From G963668655 sp963668655 (GTDB lineage Bacteria > Myxococcota_A > SURF-8), in assembly GCA_963668655.2 (NCBI GenBank), contig CAXXPQ010000002.1, forward strand, positions 1,054,001-1,118,000: 64,000 bases of DNA, given 5' to 3'. The translations under genes were made by a program, and so were the position numbers. The notes under the pieces are model-generated. The model saw only the letters and a list, made by a program, of their open reading frames with translations. It searched no databases and had not been told where the DNA came from. The stretch's first letter is position 1, and every line of letters begins with the position of its first letter. Shown here piece by piece: positions 33,495 through 43,586 of the stretch.

Positions 33495-33638
33495 GTTCAT
33501 ATTGCTTTCAGCGATGATTCGGGCGCGTGATATGCGAATCGAGATCTTTTCGAGTCCCGAACGGCGCATCATCGAGCCACCGCTCATTGGGCGGCGCATT
33601 GAGGTAAGCGCCTTTTCATCGCTAAAATCAAATGGAAC
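33495..33638 (+). repeat. Dispersed inverted-repeat element, family A, copy 2
   Basis: 144 bp with imperfect terminal arms (about 33495-33516 and 33617-33638) and the same interior blocks as 27113-27266 in the same orientation. It lies 156 bp upstream of the EGF lipoprotein start. Together with copy 1 it brackets that gene. Confidence 0.72.
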
Positions 33639-33720
33639 TCTTTTAAATTTCCCGTCCGCTACGGAATGTCAATCCGCTGTCCGGTCCAAAAGCAAAGAAA
33701 TGGCTTGAATCGGACGATTC

Positions 33721-33836
33721 TCCTGATGGAGCAGATTTCTGAGCCGCTCTTCGAGGTCATGCCGGGCCGGGTCGGAGGCCCGGCAGGAAAACGGAGGGTT
33801 CAAATCGGAGACGTGAACCAGCAAAGAATCCGACAC
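33721..33836 (+). repeat. Dispersed repeat family B, copy 3
   Basis: Matches copy 1 closely over GCTCTTCGAGGTCATGCCGG, then CGGGTCGGAG-CCCG and AGGAAAAC, and both other copies over GGTTCAA, AACCA-CAAAG and TCCGACAC. GCCGGGCCGGGTCGGAGGCC has hairpin potential. It lies 57 bp before the dnaJ stop, between the family A copy and dnaJ. Apart from these repeats I see no gene in 33340-33892. Confidence 0.75.
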
Positions 33837-33892
33837 AAAGGACAGCCGGATTCCGGTTCAATCCGGCCGTCGAATACGGAAATCGTTCGGCG

Positions 33893-34870
33893 TTATGGCT
33901 TGGATTCCCGGTTTTCCCGGGGGGCGAAGCGCGAGGCGAGGCCGAGTTTTTCGAAGAGATCGCGCTCCTCGTCCGAAAGTTCCTTCGGCACCAGGATGCG
34001 CACGCGGGCGAAAAGATCTCCGGATTCGCCGCCCGCCTTCGGCATGCCGCGCCCCTTCAGGCGCATGCGGCGGCCGCTGGACGAACCCGCGGGCAGGGTC
34101 ATTTCCACCGGGCCGTCAAGCGTCTGCACCGTCACCGTCGCGCCCAGCGCCGCTTCCCAGGGCGTGACCGGAAGATCCATTTCCAGATTCGCCCCGTGGC
34201 GCTCGAAAACCGGGTGCGGGGCGACGTGGATGGTAATCAGCAGATCGCCCGCCGGACCCGAACCGTTGGCGCCTTCCCCGGCCAGGCGGATCTTCTTGCC
34301 GCTCTCGATGCCTTTGGGAATGGAGAGCGTATAGGTCTTCGTCTCGCCGCCGGAGGATTCGAAGGACACCCGCTTCGGGTTTCCGTGATAGGCGTCCTCC
34401 AGACTGACGGTGAGATCGGCGCCGATGTCCGCGCCCCGGGCGGGTTTGCGGCGACGCCCCGCCTGGCCGAAAAGGTCGTTCAGGTCGAAGCCTCCGGCCT
34501 GCCCGCCCATGCCGCCCGCCTGATCGCCGAAGATGGTGTTGAAGAAATCCGAGAATCCGCCCATACCGCCCATACCACCCATGCCGCCACGACCGCCGCC
34601 GAAATGGAAGGATTGCTCGAAACCCGGAGGCGGCCGGAAGGACTGGCCGTTTTTCCAGTCCGCGCCCAGGGCGTCGTAACGTTTGCGCTTCTCCGGATTC
34701 TTCAGAACTTCGTAGGCTTCGTTCAGTTCCTTGAATTTATCTTCCGCTCCGGGATCCTTGTTCACGTCCGGATGATACTTGCGGGCCAGCTTGCGGAAGG
34801 CCTTGTTGATTTCTTCCTTACCCGCTGTCCGGCTGACTCCAAGTAACTTGTAATAGTCGATGTATTTCAT
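33893..34870 (-). CDS. dnaJ: DnaJ/CbpA-type J-domain co-chaperone without zinc finger
   Basis: 325 residues. The J-domain is at residues 1-70 with the essential HPD tripeptide in RKYHPDVNKDPGAE, followed by a Gly/Phe/Met-rich linker (GGMGGMGGMGGFSDFF). Next come the two beta-sandwich peptide-binding subdomains (YTLSIPKGIESGKKIRLAG and VTVQTLDGPVEMTLPAGSSS). The CxxCxGxG zinc repeats of full DnaJ are absent, making it a type II (CbpA-like) protein. It stimulates DnaK ATPase and delivers substrates. grpE lies 34 bp upstream in the same direction, forming a heat-shock pair; no dnaK is in the window. Confidence 0.9.
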   Translation of the reverse strand: MKYIDYYKLLGVSRTAGKEEINKAFRKLARKYHPDVNKDPGAEDKFKELNEAYEVLKNPEKRKRYDALGADWKNGQSFRPPPGFEQSFHFGGGRGGMGGMGGMGGFSDFFNTIFGDQAGGMGGQAGGFDLNDLFGQAGRRRKPARGADIGADLTVSLEDAYHGNPKRVSFESSGGETKTYTLSIPKGIESGKKIRLAGEGANGSGPAGDLLITIHVAPHPVFERHGANLEMDLPVTPWEAALGATVTVQTLDGPVEMTLPAGSSSGRRMRLKGRGMPKAGGESGDLFARVRILVPKELSDEERDLFEKLGLASRFAPRENRESKP

Positions 34871-34904
34871 GTCTTTCCGCTTTCACCGCCGACGGAAACC
34901 CGTG

Positions 34905-35639
34905 TCATTCTCCGTTCCGGACCACCACCACCAGGGCGGCGCGCAGAAGCCGTCCGTCCAGGGTCCAGCCCGAGCGCAGTTCCTCCAGGATTTCCCCGTC
35001 TTTCCGCCCGGGAACGGGCAGGGCGCTGACGACCTCGTGCCGGTTGGGATCGAAGACCGCGTTCTCGGTCCGGATGCGCTCGACACCGGCCTTGGACAGG
35101 ATTTCGGCGCTTATGCGGCGCAGGGACTCCATGCCCTCTTTCCATTGATCGGAAACCGTATCCATGAGTTCGATGTGCGCCGCCGCCCGATCGAAGCCGT
35201 CCGCCAGTTCCAGAAGTTGGAAAAAGTGCTCCCGCTTGAAGCGCTCCACGCCTTCTTGGATGCGTTTGGGGACGGTTTTCTGCACGTTTTCCAGTTCCGC
35301 CCGGGCGCGCAGATACAGATCCCGGTAATCCGGCTCCTCTTCGGGCGTTTCCGTTTCGCCTTCCTCCGACGATTCCCGTTCCTCTTCTCGGATGTCGCCG
35401 CTTTCGCCGTTTTCAAGGGGATCCTCGCCGGACTCGCAAGCTTCCGCAACCGTTTCCTCAGCGATTTCCGACGTGATCTCCGTACTTTCCGCCCCCGAAG
35501 TCTCCCTCGCTTCTTTTCGGGAAAACGTCTCCCCGTCGCCCGGACGCCCGACTTCGGGGCTGGAAACATCCTTTTCCCCGCGTTTCGACTCCGATTTTCC
35601 GTCCTTGATGTGGATCTTGATTCCATTCGATTCGATCAT
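34905..35639 (-). CDS. grpE: GrpE nucleotide-exchange factor
   Basis: 244 residues, longer than the usual ~190 because of a ~100-residue Glu/Ser-rich acidic N-terminal extension. The conserved core is clear: DLYLRARAELENVQKTVPKR for the long dimer helix and DPNRHEVVSALPVPGRKDGE with GWTLDGRLLRAALVVV for the beta-wing that opens the DnaK nucleotide cleft. It releases ADP from DnaK. Start ATG follows GGGAGCGAAACGCAA. It is the first gene of the grpE-dnaJ pair; I could not identify a convincing heat-shock promoter upstream. Confidence 0.9.
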   Translation of the reverse strand: MIESNGIKIHIKDGKSESKRGEKDVSSPEVGRPGDGETFSRKEARETSGAESTEITSEIAEETVAEACESGEDPLENGESGDIREEERESSEEGETETPEEEPDYRDLYLRARAELENVQKTVPKRIQEGVERFKREHFFQLLELADGFDRAAAHIELMDTVSDQWKEGMESLRRISAEILSKAGVERIRTENAVFDPNRHEVVSALPVPGRKDGEILEELRSGWTLDGRLLRAALVVVVRNGE

Positions 35640-35980
35640 TTGCGTTTCGCTCCCGGATCACCGTGAATTCCCTGCCGATTCTTTATGGAAAAAGCGAGGG
35701 CTTCCGGCCTTTCTGGTTTTCTTCTTTTCCATACCGAAGATCGGCGCCTCGTGGGTAGAAAATAAGGGTGGAACGGGGAAAGTCAAGGCATTTCCACCGA
35801 TGGAAGAGGAACTTTCCTTTTCCGAAAAACCCATCCGATCCCATGGTTTCTCCGACGGAGCGCCTTTCCATGTGGCTCTTACGACCGCCAATGCGACATA
35901 ATACGTCACACCCTTATGCCAGACTGGAAAACAGGGACGCACGCGGACCCGGCGCACCGGGATATGAAACGGACCGAAGA

Positions 35981-36088
35981 ATGTCGAAAACTACGCATCG
36001 TTTGCTTCTCCTGGGGGTGTTGGCGGCATGCGTGATTTCCTGTGTTATGGGCCGGATTTCCGGCATGGGGAAGCGGCGGGATGGATAA
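35981..36088 (+). CDS. Possible 35-residue hydrophobic peptide
   Basis: A short frame MSKTTHRLLLLGVLAACV... with one hydrophobic helix, ending in TAA at 36086-36088, eight bases inside the start of the next gene (GGATGGATAA). GGACCGAAGA precedes its ATG. The overlap would suit translational coupling to the membrane protein at 36081, but a fragment this short cannot be distinguished from chance. The rest of 35640-35980 shows no gene. Confidence 0.3.
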   Translation: MSKTTHRLLLLGVLAACVISCVMGRISGMGKRRDG

Positions 36089-36563
36089 ATCTAAAGTCAA
36101 AACCGGAATCGTTTCCATCCTCATCACCACCCTGGCGGCGGCGTGCATGTGGTGGCTTTTCTTTCATGTCGCGTCGAGGTGGCTTCCGGATTCCAATATC
36201 GTCACTTTCGGGCGCGTGGCCTGGGCCGGGAGCCTGTTCGTTGCGGGTTTCCTTTTGGCCCTGTGGAGAAGACACGCTGCTTGGGAATGGTTGATCGTGG
36301 GTTTCCTGGCTTCTGGAGTTGTCGTATTGGAATACCTTTTGCGGGGATTGTACTTTCCCGAAACTCTTCCCAAAAAAAGTTACTGGTTCGTCTCCGAACC
36401 CTTCGACGCCGCATGGGAGTATTTCAAGGGAATTTTCCTTTTCACGATTGTCGCCATTCTCTTCTTCAAACTGCCCGTTTGGTTCTTTCGCCGGATCTAC
36501 GGAACGGGGAAACGACGGAATGCGGCCCGAGCCGACCCTCCCCCCGAACGATCCGCCCGATAA
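36081..36563 (+). CDS. Small integral membrane protein of unknown function
   Basis: 160 residues from the ATG at 36081; a longer frame from 36042 adds only a poorly coding piece. About four transmembrane segments are visible: VSILITTLAAACMWWLFF (~10-28), VAWAGSLFVAGFLLAL (~45-60), WLIVGFLASGVVVLEYLL (~68-86) and GIFLFTIVAILFFKLPVWFF (~117-136). The C-terminus is basic and proline-rich. I recognise no family. It lies 64 bp upstream of a PilZ-domain gene in the same direction. Confidence 0.65.
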   Translation: MDKSKVKTGIVSILITTLAAACMWWLFFHVASRWLPDSNIVTFGRVAWAGSLFVAGFLLALWRRHAAWEWLIVGFLASGVVVLEYLLRGLYFPETLPKKSYWFVSEPFDAAWEYFKGIFLFTIVAILFFKLPVWFFRRIYGTGKRRNAARADPPPERSAR

Positions 36564-36627
36564 TTCGCTCATTTTGTCGCCCGGGATGTCGAATTTCTAT
36601 CCGGAGAATCGGCCGGGGAGAGCGTGA

Positions 36628-36957
36628 ATGGAGCGAAACGAGAAGCGAAAAGAAGAACGGATCGAAACGCGGCTGCCGGTGTGGATCGGAAGCCACGAAA
36701 CCAACCAGCCCGCGCATATCGTGGACCTGTCTTCCTCGGGCGCGAGAATTCGCTGCCGTTCGGGCTATCCTCCTGGAATGACTCTGAATATTCTCATCCG
36801 GATCGGCGGGGAAGAGCACCTTCTGACATCCGTGGTGCGCCACTGCACGGCCATCTTCAGCCTGCGGGACGAAGAGGAAAAGTACGACATCGGCGTGCAT
36901 TTTCCGGACGAGCTTCAAACGGATATCCCGGACGTCCTCTCCACGCCGGACGGATAG
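36628..36957 (+). CDS. PilZ-domain protein, probable cyclic-di-GMP receptor
   Basis: 109 residues forming a single PilZ domain. Both c-di-GMP-binding motifs are present: R-K-E-E-R (RxxxR, residues 7-11) and DLSSSGARIRC (D/NxSxxG), followed by a beta-barrel ending in YDIGVHFPDE. Stand-alone PilZ proteins relay c-di-GMP levels to motility or polysaccharide machinery. ATG start after CGGGGAGAGCGTGA. It is convergent with lgt. Confidence 0.88.
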   Translation: MERNEKRKEERIETRLPVWIGSHETNQPAHIVDLSSSGARIRCRSGYPPGMTLNILIRIGGEEHLLTSVVRHCTAIFSLRDEEEKYDIGVHFPDELQTDIPDVLSTPDG

Positions 36958-36978
36958 CCGTTTTCCCGGAAAAAACGT

Positions 36979-37932
36979 CTACTCCCCCGTCTCTCTCCGC
37001 TTTTTGAGAATCACGAAGAGCGTCGCCAGGCAGGCCGCCGCCATGAGGATCGAAACCACCTGGGAGGTGCTGATGCCGCTCGTGTAGGTATAGGGAATCC
37101 CGTCCAGGACGCCCTTTTCCTGCCAGGAGAAAAGGAAGCCGCGCACCTGGTCGCCCCGGAAGTTCTCCACCGTGAAACGCATGACGGAATACAGCATCAA
37201 AAAGGTAAGCGACACCTGCCCGAAAAAGCGCCGCCGCCGTCGAACCAGAAGCAGAATGCCGAAAATCACCAGTTCCCCCACGGATTCGTACAGCTGGGTG
37301 GGATGAATGGGCAGCGTGAAGCTCGCCGCCAGCGCCCCGGCCTGTTCGGCCGCCATGCGCCCGGTGTAGGGAATGCTGTCCGGCGGGAAATGGATGCCCA
37401 GCGGGCTGTCCGTGATGCGCCCGTGGCAGCAGCCCGCCGCCAGACAGCCCAGCCGCCCGAAGGCGTGCCCGATGGGAACCGCCGTCAGTCCGATATCCGT
37501 CATCTGGAAGAAATTCAATTTGCGCAGACGCACCAGGATGTAGGTGGCGGCGAGCGCGCCGATCAGTCCGCCGTACCAGACCAGCCCGCCCTCCCACACG
37601 CGGAAAATCGCCCAACAGTTGGCTTCGTCCAGGGGCAGGCCGCGGTTGAGCGCGTTGGGCAGTGAGGGATCGAAGCAGGCGTTCCAGTAGTCGCGGATGT
37701 TCACGATGGAATACAGCACCCGGCTGCCGATCAGTCCGCCCATGAGGCACCAGAAGGCCAGGTCCAGGGCGTGGCCCGGGTCCAGGTTCTCCTTGAAACT
37801 CAGGCGTACCGAAATCCAGGTGCCCAGGATGAAGCCCACCGCCGCCAAAAGGCCGTAGCTGTGCACCTCGAACGGTCCCAGCTGGAAACCGAAGAGATCG
37901 AAGGCTTCCATACTGAAGAGGACCGGATGCAT
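36979..37932 (-). CDS. lgt: Phosphatidylglycerol-prolipoprotein diacylglyceryl transferase
   Basis: 317 residues, about seven transmembrane helices. Family landmarks are present: the early H-S-Y-G-L-L motif, RVLYSIVNI, a GGLVWYGGLIG segment, and the signature G-x-x-x-N/H-x-E-like region GHAFGRLGCLAAGCCHG. Lgt attaches diacylglycerol to the lipobox cysteine of prolipoproteins, the first step for the many lipoproteins encoded in this window. lspA is four bases upstream, so the first two maturation steps are encoded as one unit. Confidence 0.93.
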   Translation of the reverse strand: MHPVLFSMEAFDLFGFQLGPFEVHSYGLLAAVGFILGTWISVRLSFKENLDPGHALDLAFWCLMGGLIGSRVLYSIVNIRDYWNACFDPSLPNALNRGLPLDEANCWAIFRVWEGGLVWYGGLIGALAATYILVRLRKLNFFQMTDIGLTAVPIGHAFGRLGCLAAGCCHGRITDSPLGIHFPPDSIPYTGRMAAEQAGALAASFTLPIHPTQLYESVGELVIFGILLLVRRRRRFFGQVSLTFLMLYSVMRFTVENFRGDQVRGFLFSWQEKGVLDGIPYTYTSGISTSQVVSILMAAACLATLFVILKKRRETGE

Positions 37933-37936
37933 GGAC

Positions 37937-38482
37937 TCAGACTCCCTCGCCCTCTTTTTCCGATTTCGCGGGCTTTTTGTCGTCTTCCGTGGAAACGAAA
38001 ATGGACAGTTCGCTGTGGCCGAAGATCATTTCATAGACCAGCATGGCCACACCCACGCTGATGAAGATGTCCGCCACGTTGAAGGTGGGCCAGTGGTAAC
38101 GATAATAGTGCCAGTCGATGAAATCGATGACGGAATTGTAGACCACCCGGTCGATGAAGTTGCCCAGCGCCCCGCCGAGAACGAAGGAAAGCGCCAGGAT
38201 CAGAAAGTTGTGGTCGTCTTCGATCTTGCGGAAGAAAAACAGGATGAACCCGATGGCGAAAATGGAGATTCCCACGAAGAAGGGAACCCGCACGGCCTCC
38301 GGAAGATCGCCGAACATCCCCCAGGCCGCACCCGTGTTTTCCACGTAAATGAAATGAAAATAGTTTTCGATGATCTCGATGGGCGGCGCGCCGCGAAGCC
38401 CTTTCGCCCAGATTTTCGTGACCTGATCCAGGAGCACCGCGACGATGGAGACGACGGCCAGTATGATGTATTTTCGTTTCAC
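37937..38482 (-). CDS. lspA: Lipoprotein signal peptidase (signal peptidase II)
   Basis: 181 residues, four transmembrane helices. Both catalytic aspartates are visible in the conserved boxes GNFIDRVVY and PTFNVADIFI, and the N-terminal box has D-Q-V-T-K. LspA cleaves the signal peptide in front of the lipidated cysteine. The C-terminus carries an extra charged tail (EDDKKPAKSEKEGEGV). The gene directly precedes lgt. Confidence 0.95.
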   Translation of the reverse strand: MKRKYIILAVVSIVAVLLDQVTKIWAKGLRGAPPIEIIENYFHFIYVENTGAAWGMFGDLPEAVRVPFFVGISIFAIGFILFFFRKIEDDHNFLILALSFVLGGALGNFIDRVVYNSVIDFIDWHYYRYHWPTFNVADIFISVGVAMLVYEMIFGHSELSIFVSTEDDKKPAKSEKEGEGV

Positions 38483-38840
38483 GCTCTTTCCAGACTTTCC
38501 ATGGGCTTCGATGATGCAACTGGCCGGGAATGCTGGACTTTTCTACTGCCGCCGGCCGGATTGGAGTGGGCCTATGCTAGCAGACGGCGGGTCAAAGTCA
38601 AGGAAATTGTCGGCCGGGGAGCATCAAGCGCCGGAAAACAATGGCGTTTTGCGACCGGAACCGAAAAATCGGAAAAAAAAACTTCCGGGGCTTGCATTCC
38701 GGACGCGGCGTCTTATTTTCTGGAAGCCCGAGAAGGCCGAAACGGATGAATTTCCCGGAATTTCGAAATAATTCCGGGGTTTTGAACAAATCAATATGAC
38801 TTGATCCCTAGGTAAATTCTCGAAAGGAAAGGAACGAACC
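38483..38840. promoter_or_regulatory. groES upstream region
   Basis: About 360 bp between the divergent lspA and groES genes. I find no CIRCE operator (TTAGCACTC-N9-GAGTGCTAA). A TTTTGAAC (38777-38784) upstream of CCCTAGG resembles parts of a heat-shock sigma promoter but with a longer spacing than usual. No gene is supported here. Confidence 0.35.
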
Positions 38841-39128
38841 ATGAAACTGAGACCTTTGAACGACCGCGTGATCGTAAAACGCATGGAAGAGGAAGCCCGC
38901 AGCGCCGGTGGAATCATCATTCCCGATTCGGCCAAGGAAAAACCCATCCAGGGTCTCGTGATGGCCGTGGGCAAGGGCAAACTGATGGACGACGGATCCC
39001 GCAGCCCCATGGATTTGAAGGAAGGCGATAAAGTCCTGTTCGGCAAATACGCCGGAACGGACGTCAAGCACAACGACGAAGAGCTCCTGATTATGCGGGA
39101 AGACGATATTCTCGCCATCGTGGAGTAA
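38841..39128 (+). CDS. groES: GroES co-chaperonin
   Basis: 95 residues, the standard length. It starts MKLRPLNDRVIVKRMEEE with the mobile loop A-R-S-A-G-G-I-I-I-P-D that contacts GroEL, and ends in the usual barrel strand DDILAIVE. It caps the GroEL folding chamber. The ATG follows AAAGGAAAGGAACGAACC. groEL starts 74 bp downstream. Confidence 0.97.
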   Translation: MKLRPLNDRVIVKRMEEEARSAGGIIIPDSAKEKPIQGLVMAVGKGKLMDDGSRSPMDLKEGDKVLFGKYAGTDVKHNDEELLIMREDDILAIVE

Positions 39129-39202
39129 GTCCGGTACGCAGGAAAGGAACACCGCCGGTCCTCGACCGGTCAACATAACCCCCACACTCAGGAGAAATAA
39201 TC

Positions 39203-40858
<1,656 letters not shown>

Positions 40859-40893
40859 GCTCCCGGCTCCCCACCCCGGTTCCCCGACACGAA

Positions 40894-40930
40894 AAAACCC
40901 CCGAGGCCCTGCGCCCCGGGGGTTTTCTTT
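40894..40930. terminator. Bidirectional terminator after groEL
   Basis: AAAACCCCC pairs with GGGGGTTTT with a GC-rich centre; a T-run follows on both strands (TTTTCTTT on plus, TTTTTTCG on minus). It lies between groEL and the convergent lipoprotein gene ending at 40953. Confidence 0.9.
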
Positions 40931-40952
40931 GGTCTATCGTTTTCCGGGTTCG

Positions 40953-43469
40953 CTATTCCGCCGGAACGATCAGCCCCGAATACAGGCCCATGTAATAGGG
41001 CAACAGCCAGGCCGTGGGCGCCTGCCGACCGCGACCGTCCCCGCCGGTGACGAGTTCGTAGGGATTGCCGTTCCACCACATGGTGCGGATCTCGTCGAAG
41101 GGGAAGACCCGGTCCACCTGGTCGTCGCCGAAACGGTCCGGCGCGATCAGCTCCGCGTCTTTTCGATGGCTGTTGTTCACGCCCCACTCGCGCAGGTCGT
41201 CCGGTATTTCACGCAAAGTGCGCACGGCGTCCGCCGCTGCCGGGTCCGCGCCGCCGCTGAGCGCCTGAACCGCCGCCCACCACGGGTTGCGCTCGGGCCG
41301 CTCGTATTCGTACAGGAAATCCAGGGATTCGATCCAGCGGGCGCGGCGCTCCGGATGCGCCTCGTAGCGGATCAGCGTGGTGTAGGCCAGCATGGCCAGT
41401 TCGTGATCCGAGTGATTGGCGATGCTGGGATTGACGATGGTGAGCGTCTCCTCGCTGGCCATGGCCACTTCGGAATAACGATTGTCGTCGGCCAGGTACA
41501 GATAGGCGTCGTAGAACGCCTCGTCGCCGGTCATGTGATAAGCCGCCAGCATATGCCCCAGGATTTCCAGGCTGTTCAGCCAGCCGCCGCCGTAGCGGGC
41601 CTCGGCGCAGGCTTCCAGCGAATACCCGTTTTCCATGCAGACGCCCATGTCATCCACGGCGATGGAGATGGTCTCCGGGTTCCAGTGCCCGTGGAAGGTG
41701 CGTTCGCCGTCCAGGTCGATCAGCACGTAATCGCCTTCGATGATGTAACGCGCCAGGTCGGCGGCGTAACTCGCCACTTCCTCGCGCTCCTCGTCCGTCT
41801 TGGCGCAGAGATCGTAAAAGACCGGAAAACCGAAGTAATGCCCGGCGAGTTCGTCGGAGCTGGTGTCGTCCTTCCAGTAGTAGTCGTGTCCCTCGTAGGT
41901 CACCGGGTGCCAGTTGTCCCGGGTGGATTTGTCGCTGTACACCGCGCCCTCGTCGTCGCGCACCAGGGAACGCGTGATGAAGCCCCGGTTCATGCCCGCC
42001 GCCTCGAAGTCCACGGCCGGGATGTCGATTTGGAGGAACATGTTGTCCATGGCCTTTCGGGCGTACTGATAGTATTTCTCCTCGCCGGTGGCGGCGTAGG
42101 CGAAGCACCAGCCGCCGATCATCATCTGGGTCCAGAGTCCGTCGTTGTCCTTGTCGTGCAGTTCGAGCGCGTCCCAGCCGTCCTCCGGATCGGCCGTGCC
42201 GCCGTCGGAGGCTACGAAGCCGTCCATGCGCCAGAAGTACGGAACGGTTGCGTCGAAGACCGTTTCCTTTTCCGCCAGGGTGCGTTCCTCGATATGGATC
42301 CGCGTGGCTCCCGCGCTCGTGCCCAGCCAGCGGCCGCCGTCCGCGCCCAGGGCCACCGCCGGAACACGGTCGTCCGCGATCCAGCGCCTGGAGACGTAGT
42401 GGTCGGTATGCGCACCGTCCAGGCGGTAGAGCGTCGCGCCGGTGGCGTGGCCGATAAGGACTTCCTCCCCGCCCTCGTCGCAGGCCACGTCCAAAAGGTC
42501 GTCCGTGGGCAGGGCCTCCTTTTCGGCGGGGATCACGGTGTAGACGCTCTGCTCGCCGGTCTGGTCGTAGACGCCCAGGCCGTCTTCCAGCGCCAGGACG
42601 TATTTGTCCTCGCCGCAGCGGGACAGTTTACGCGCGGGATGTTCGTCGAGCACCGCGCTTCCGCCGAAGACGCAATCGCAGATGCCCACCATGCCTTCGT
42701 CCGTGGCCAGGTAGATGATGTCTTCCCCGTTGGCCAGGAGCATGTCCCGTATGGCGTATCCATCGCTGTCCAAAACGAACTCCCATGTTTCGCTCTTCCA
42801 GACGTAGACGCCGCCGGTCGTGGCCACGGCCAGGACGCCTCTGTCGGTGGATACGGCGATGATGCCGCCGTCCGGAAATTCGAGCAGTTCGTCCGGGGGC
42901 GAAGTCTCGCTTTTCAGCAGCACGGCGGCGTCGAAGGCCACCACGGTCTTGCCGCTGTAGGTCTGGTCCGCGATATCCACCACCGCGCCGTAGGATGAAC
43001 CCTGAATGAATTCCGTCTGCTGGGGAGCCTTGACGTACAGGCCCTCGGGCGTTCCGGCATAGACCATGCCGTTGACCGCAGCCAGGACGCGGACGTCCAG
43101 CGAGGGAAGCCGGTCGGCGGTCCAGAACTTGTCGGGAAACTCCTGGGAAAAAAGCGTATCGGCTTCCTGGGCGGGGGGCGTGCGCACCTCGAAAACGAAT
43201 TCCGGTGGCGGATAGCCCTCCCCGTTCCATTCCTCGTCGCTTTCGGCTTCGTCCTCGACCTCGGCATCTTCCGAATCGCCGTCGGCCGTGTCGCTGTCGC
43301 CGTCCGCATCCCCGTCCGGGCCGTCGCCGTCCGTCTCCGCGTCTCCGTCGGGCGCGTCGTCTCCGTCCGTGGAGGTGTTGTCGCCGTCGCTACAGGCGGA
43401 AAGGGCGGCGAGGCAGAAGAGCGTCCACAGCAGGATCCGGAATCCGGCTTTCATGCGGGTGCGTTTCAT
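40953..43469 (-). CDS. DGD-linker lipoprotein with propeller-like and alpha-toroid-like domains
   Basis: 838 residues. The lipobox LAALSAC is followed by an acidic DGD-rich linker (~28-85). Residues ~110-400 alternate short strands in a propeller-like pattern (VLAAVNGMVYAGTPEGLYV, GVLAVATTGGVYVWKS). Residues ~420-838 are helical with aromatic-rich loops (WTQMMIGGWCFAYAATGEE, EILGHMLAAYHMTGDEAFY), like the alpha/alpha-toroid of six-hairpin glycosidases. I cannot name catalytic residues. The protein is probably lipid-anchored at the cell surface and may act on polysaccharides, which is inference from the fold only. A distant start choice between ATG 43469 and ATG 43454 remains. Confidence 0.75.
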   Translation of the reverse strand: MKRTRMKAGFRILLWTLFCLAALSACSDGDNTSTDGDDAPDGDAETDGDGPDGDADGDSDTADGDSEDAEVEDEAESDEEWNGEGYPPPEFVFEVRTPPAQEADTLFSQEFPDKFWTADRLPSLDVRVLAAVNGMVYAGTPEGLYVKAPQQTEFIQGSSYGAVVDIADQTYSGKTVVAFDAAVLLKSETSPPDELLEFPDGGIIAVSTDRGVLAVATTGGVYVWKSETWEFVLDSDGYAIRDMLLANGEDIIYLATDEGMVGICDCVFGGSAVLDEHPARKLSRCGEDKYVLALEDGLGVYDQTGEQSVYTVIPAEKEALPTDDLLDVACDEGGEEVLIGHATGATLYRLDGAHTDHYVSRRWIADDRVPAVALGADGGRWLGTSAGATRIHIEERTLAEKETVFDATVPYFWRMDGFVASDGGTADPEDGWDALELHDKDNDGLWTQMMIGGWCFAYAATGEEKYYQYARKAMDNMFLQIDIPAVDFEAAGMNRGFITRSLVRDDEGAVYSDKSTRDNWHPVTYEGHDYYWKDDTSSDELAGHYFGFPVFYDLCAKTDEEREEVASYAADLARYIIEGDYVLIDLDGERTFHGHWNPETISIAVDDMGVCMENGYSLEACAEARYGGGWLNSLEILGHMLAAYHMTGDEAFYDAYLYLADDNRYSEVAMASEETLTIVNPSIANHSDHELAMLAYTTLIRYEAHPERRARWIESLDFLYEYERPERNPWWAAVQALSGGADPAAADAVRTLREIPDDLREWGVNNSHRKDAELIAPDRFGDDQVDRVFPFDEIRTMWWNGNPYELVTGGDGRGRQAPTAWLLPYYMGLYSGLIVPAE

Positions 43470-43586
43470 GTTTCACTCCTGATTTCGGTATGGATTTTCC
43501 CGAACGGTATCAATTTACCCGACCCGCCGGAAGCTGGCAAGGAGCTTTCGTTTTTTCGGGCGGATCGCTTTTTCGGCCGGCCGGAC

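Noticed and set aside
38483..38840. CIRCE/HrcA operator before groES
   Set aside because: The TTAGCACTC-N9-GAGTGCTAA palindrome is not present in this interval.
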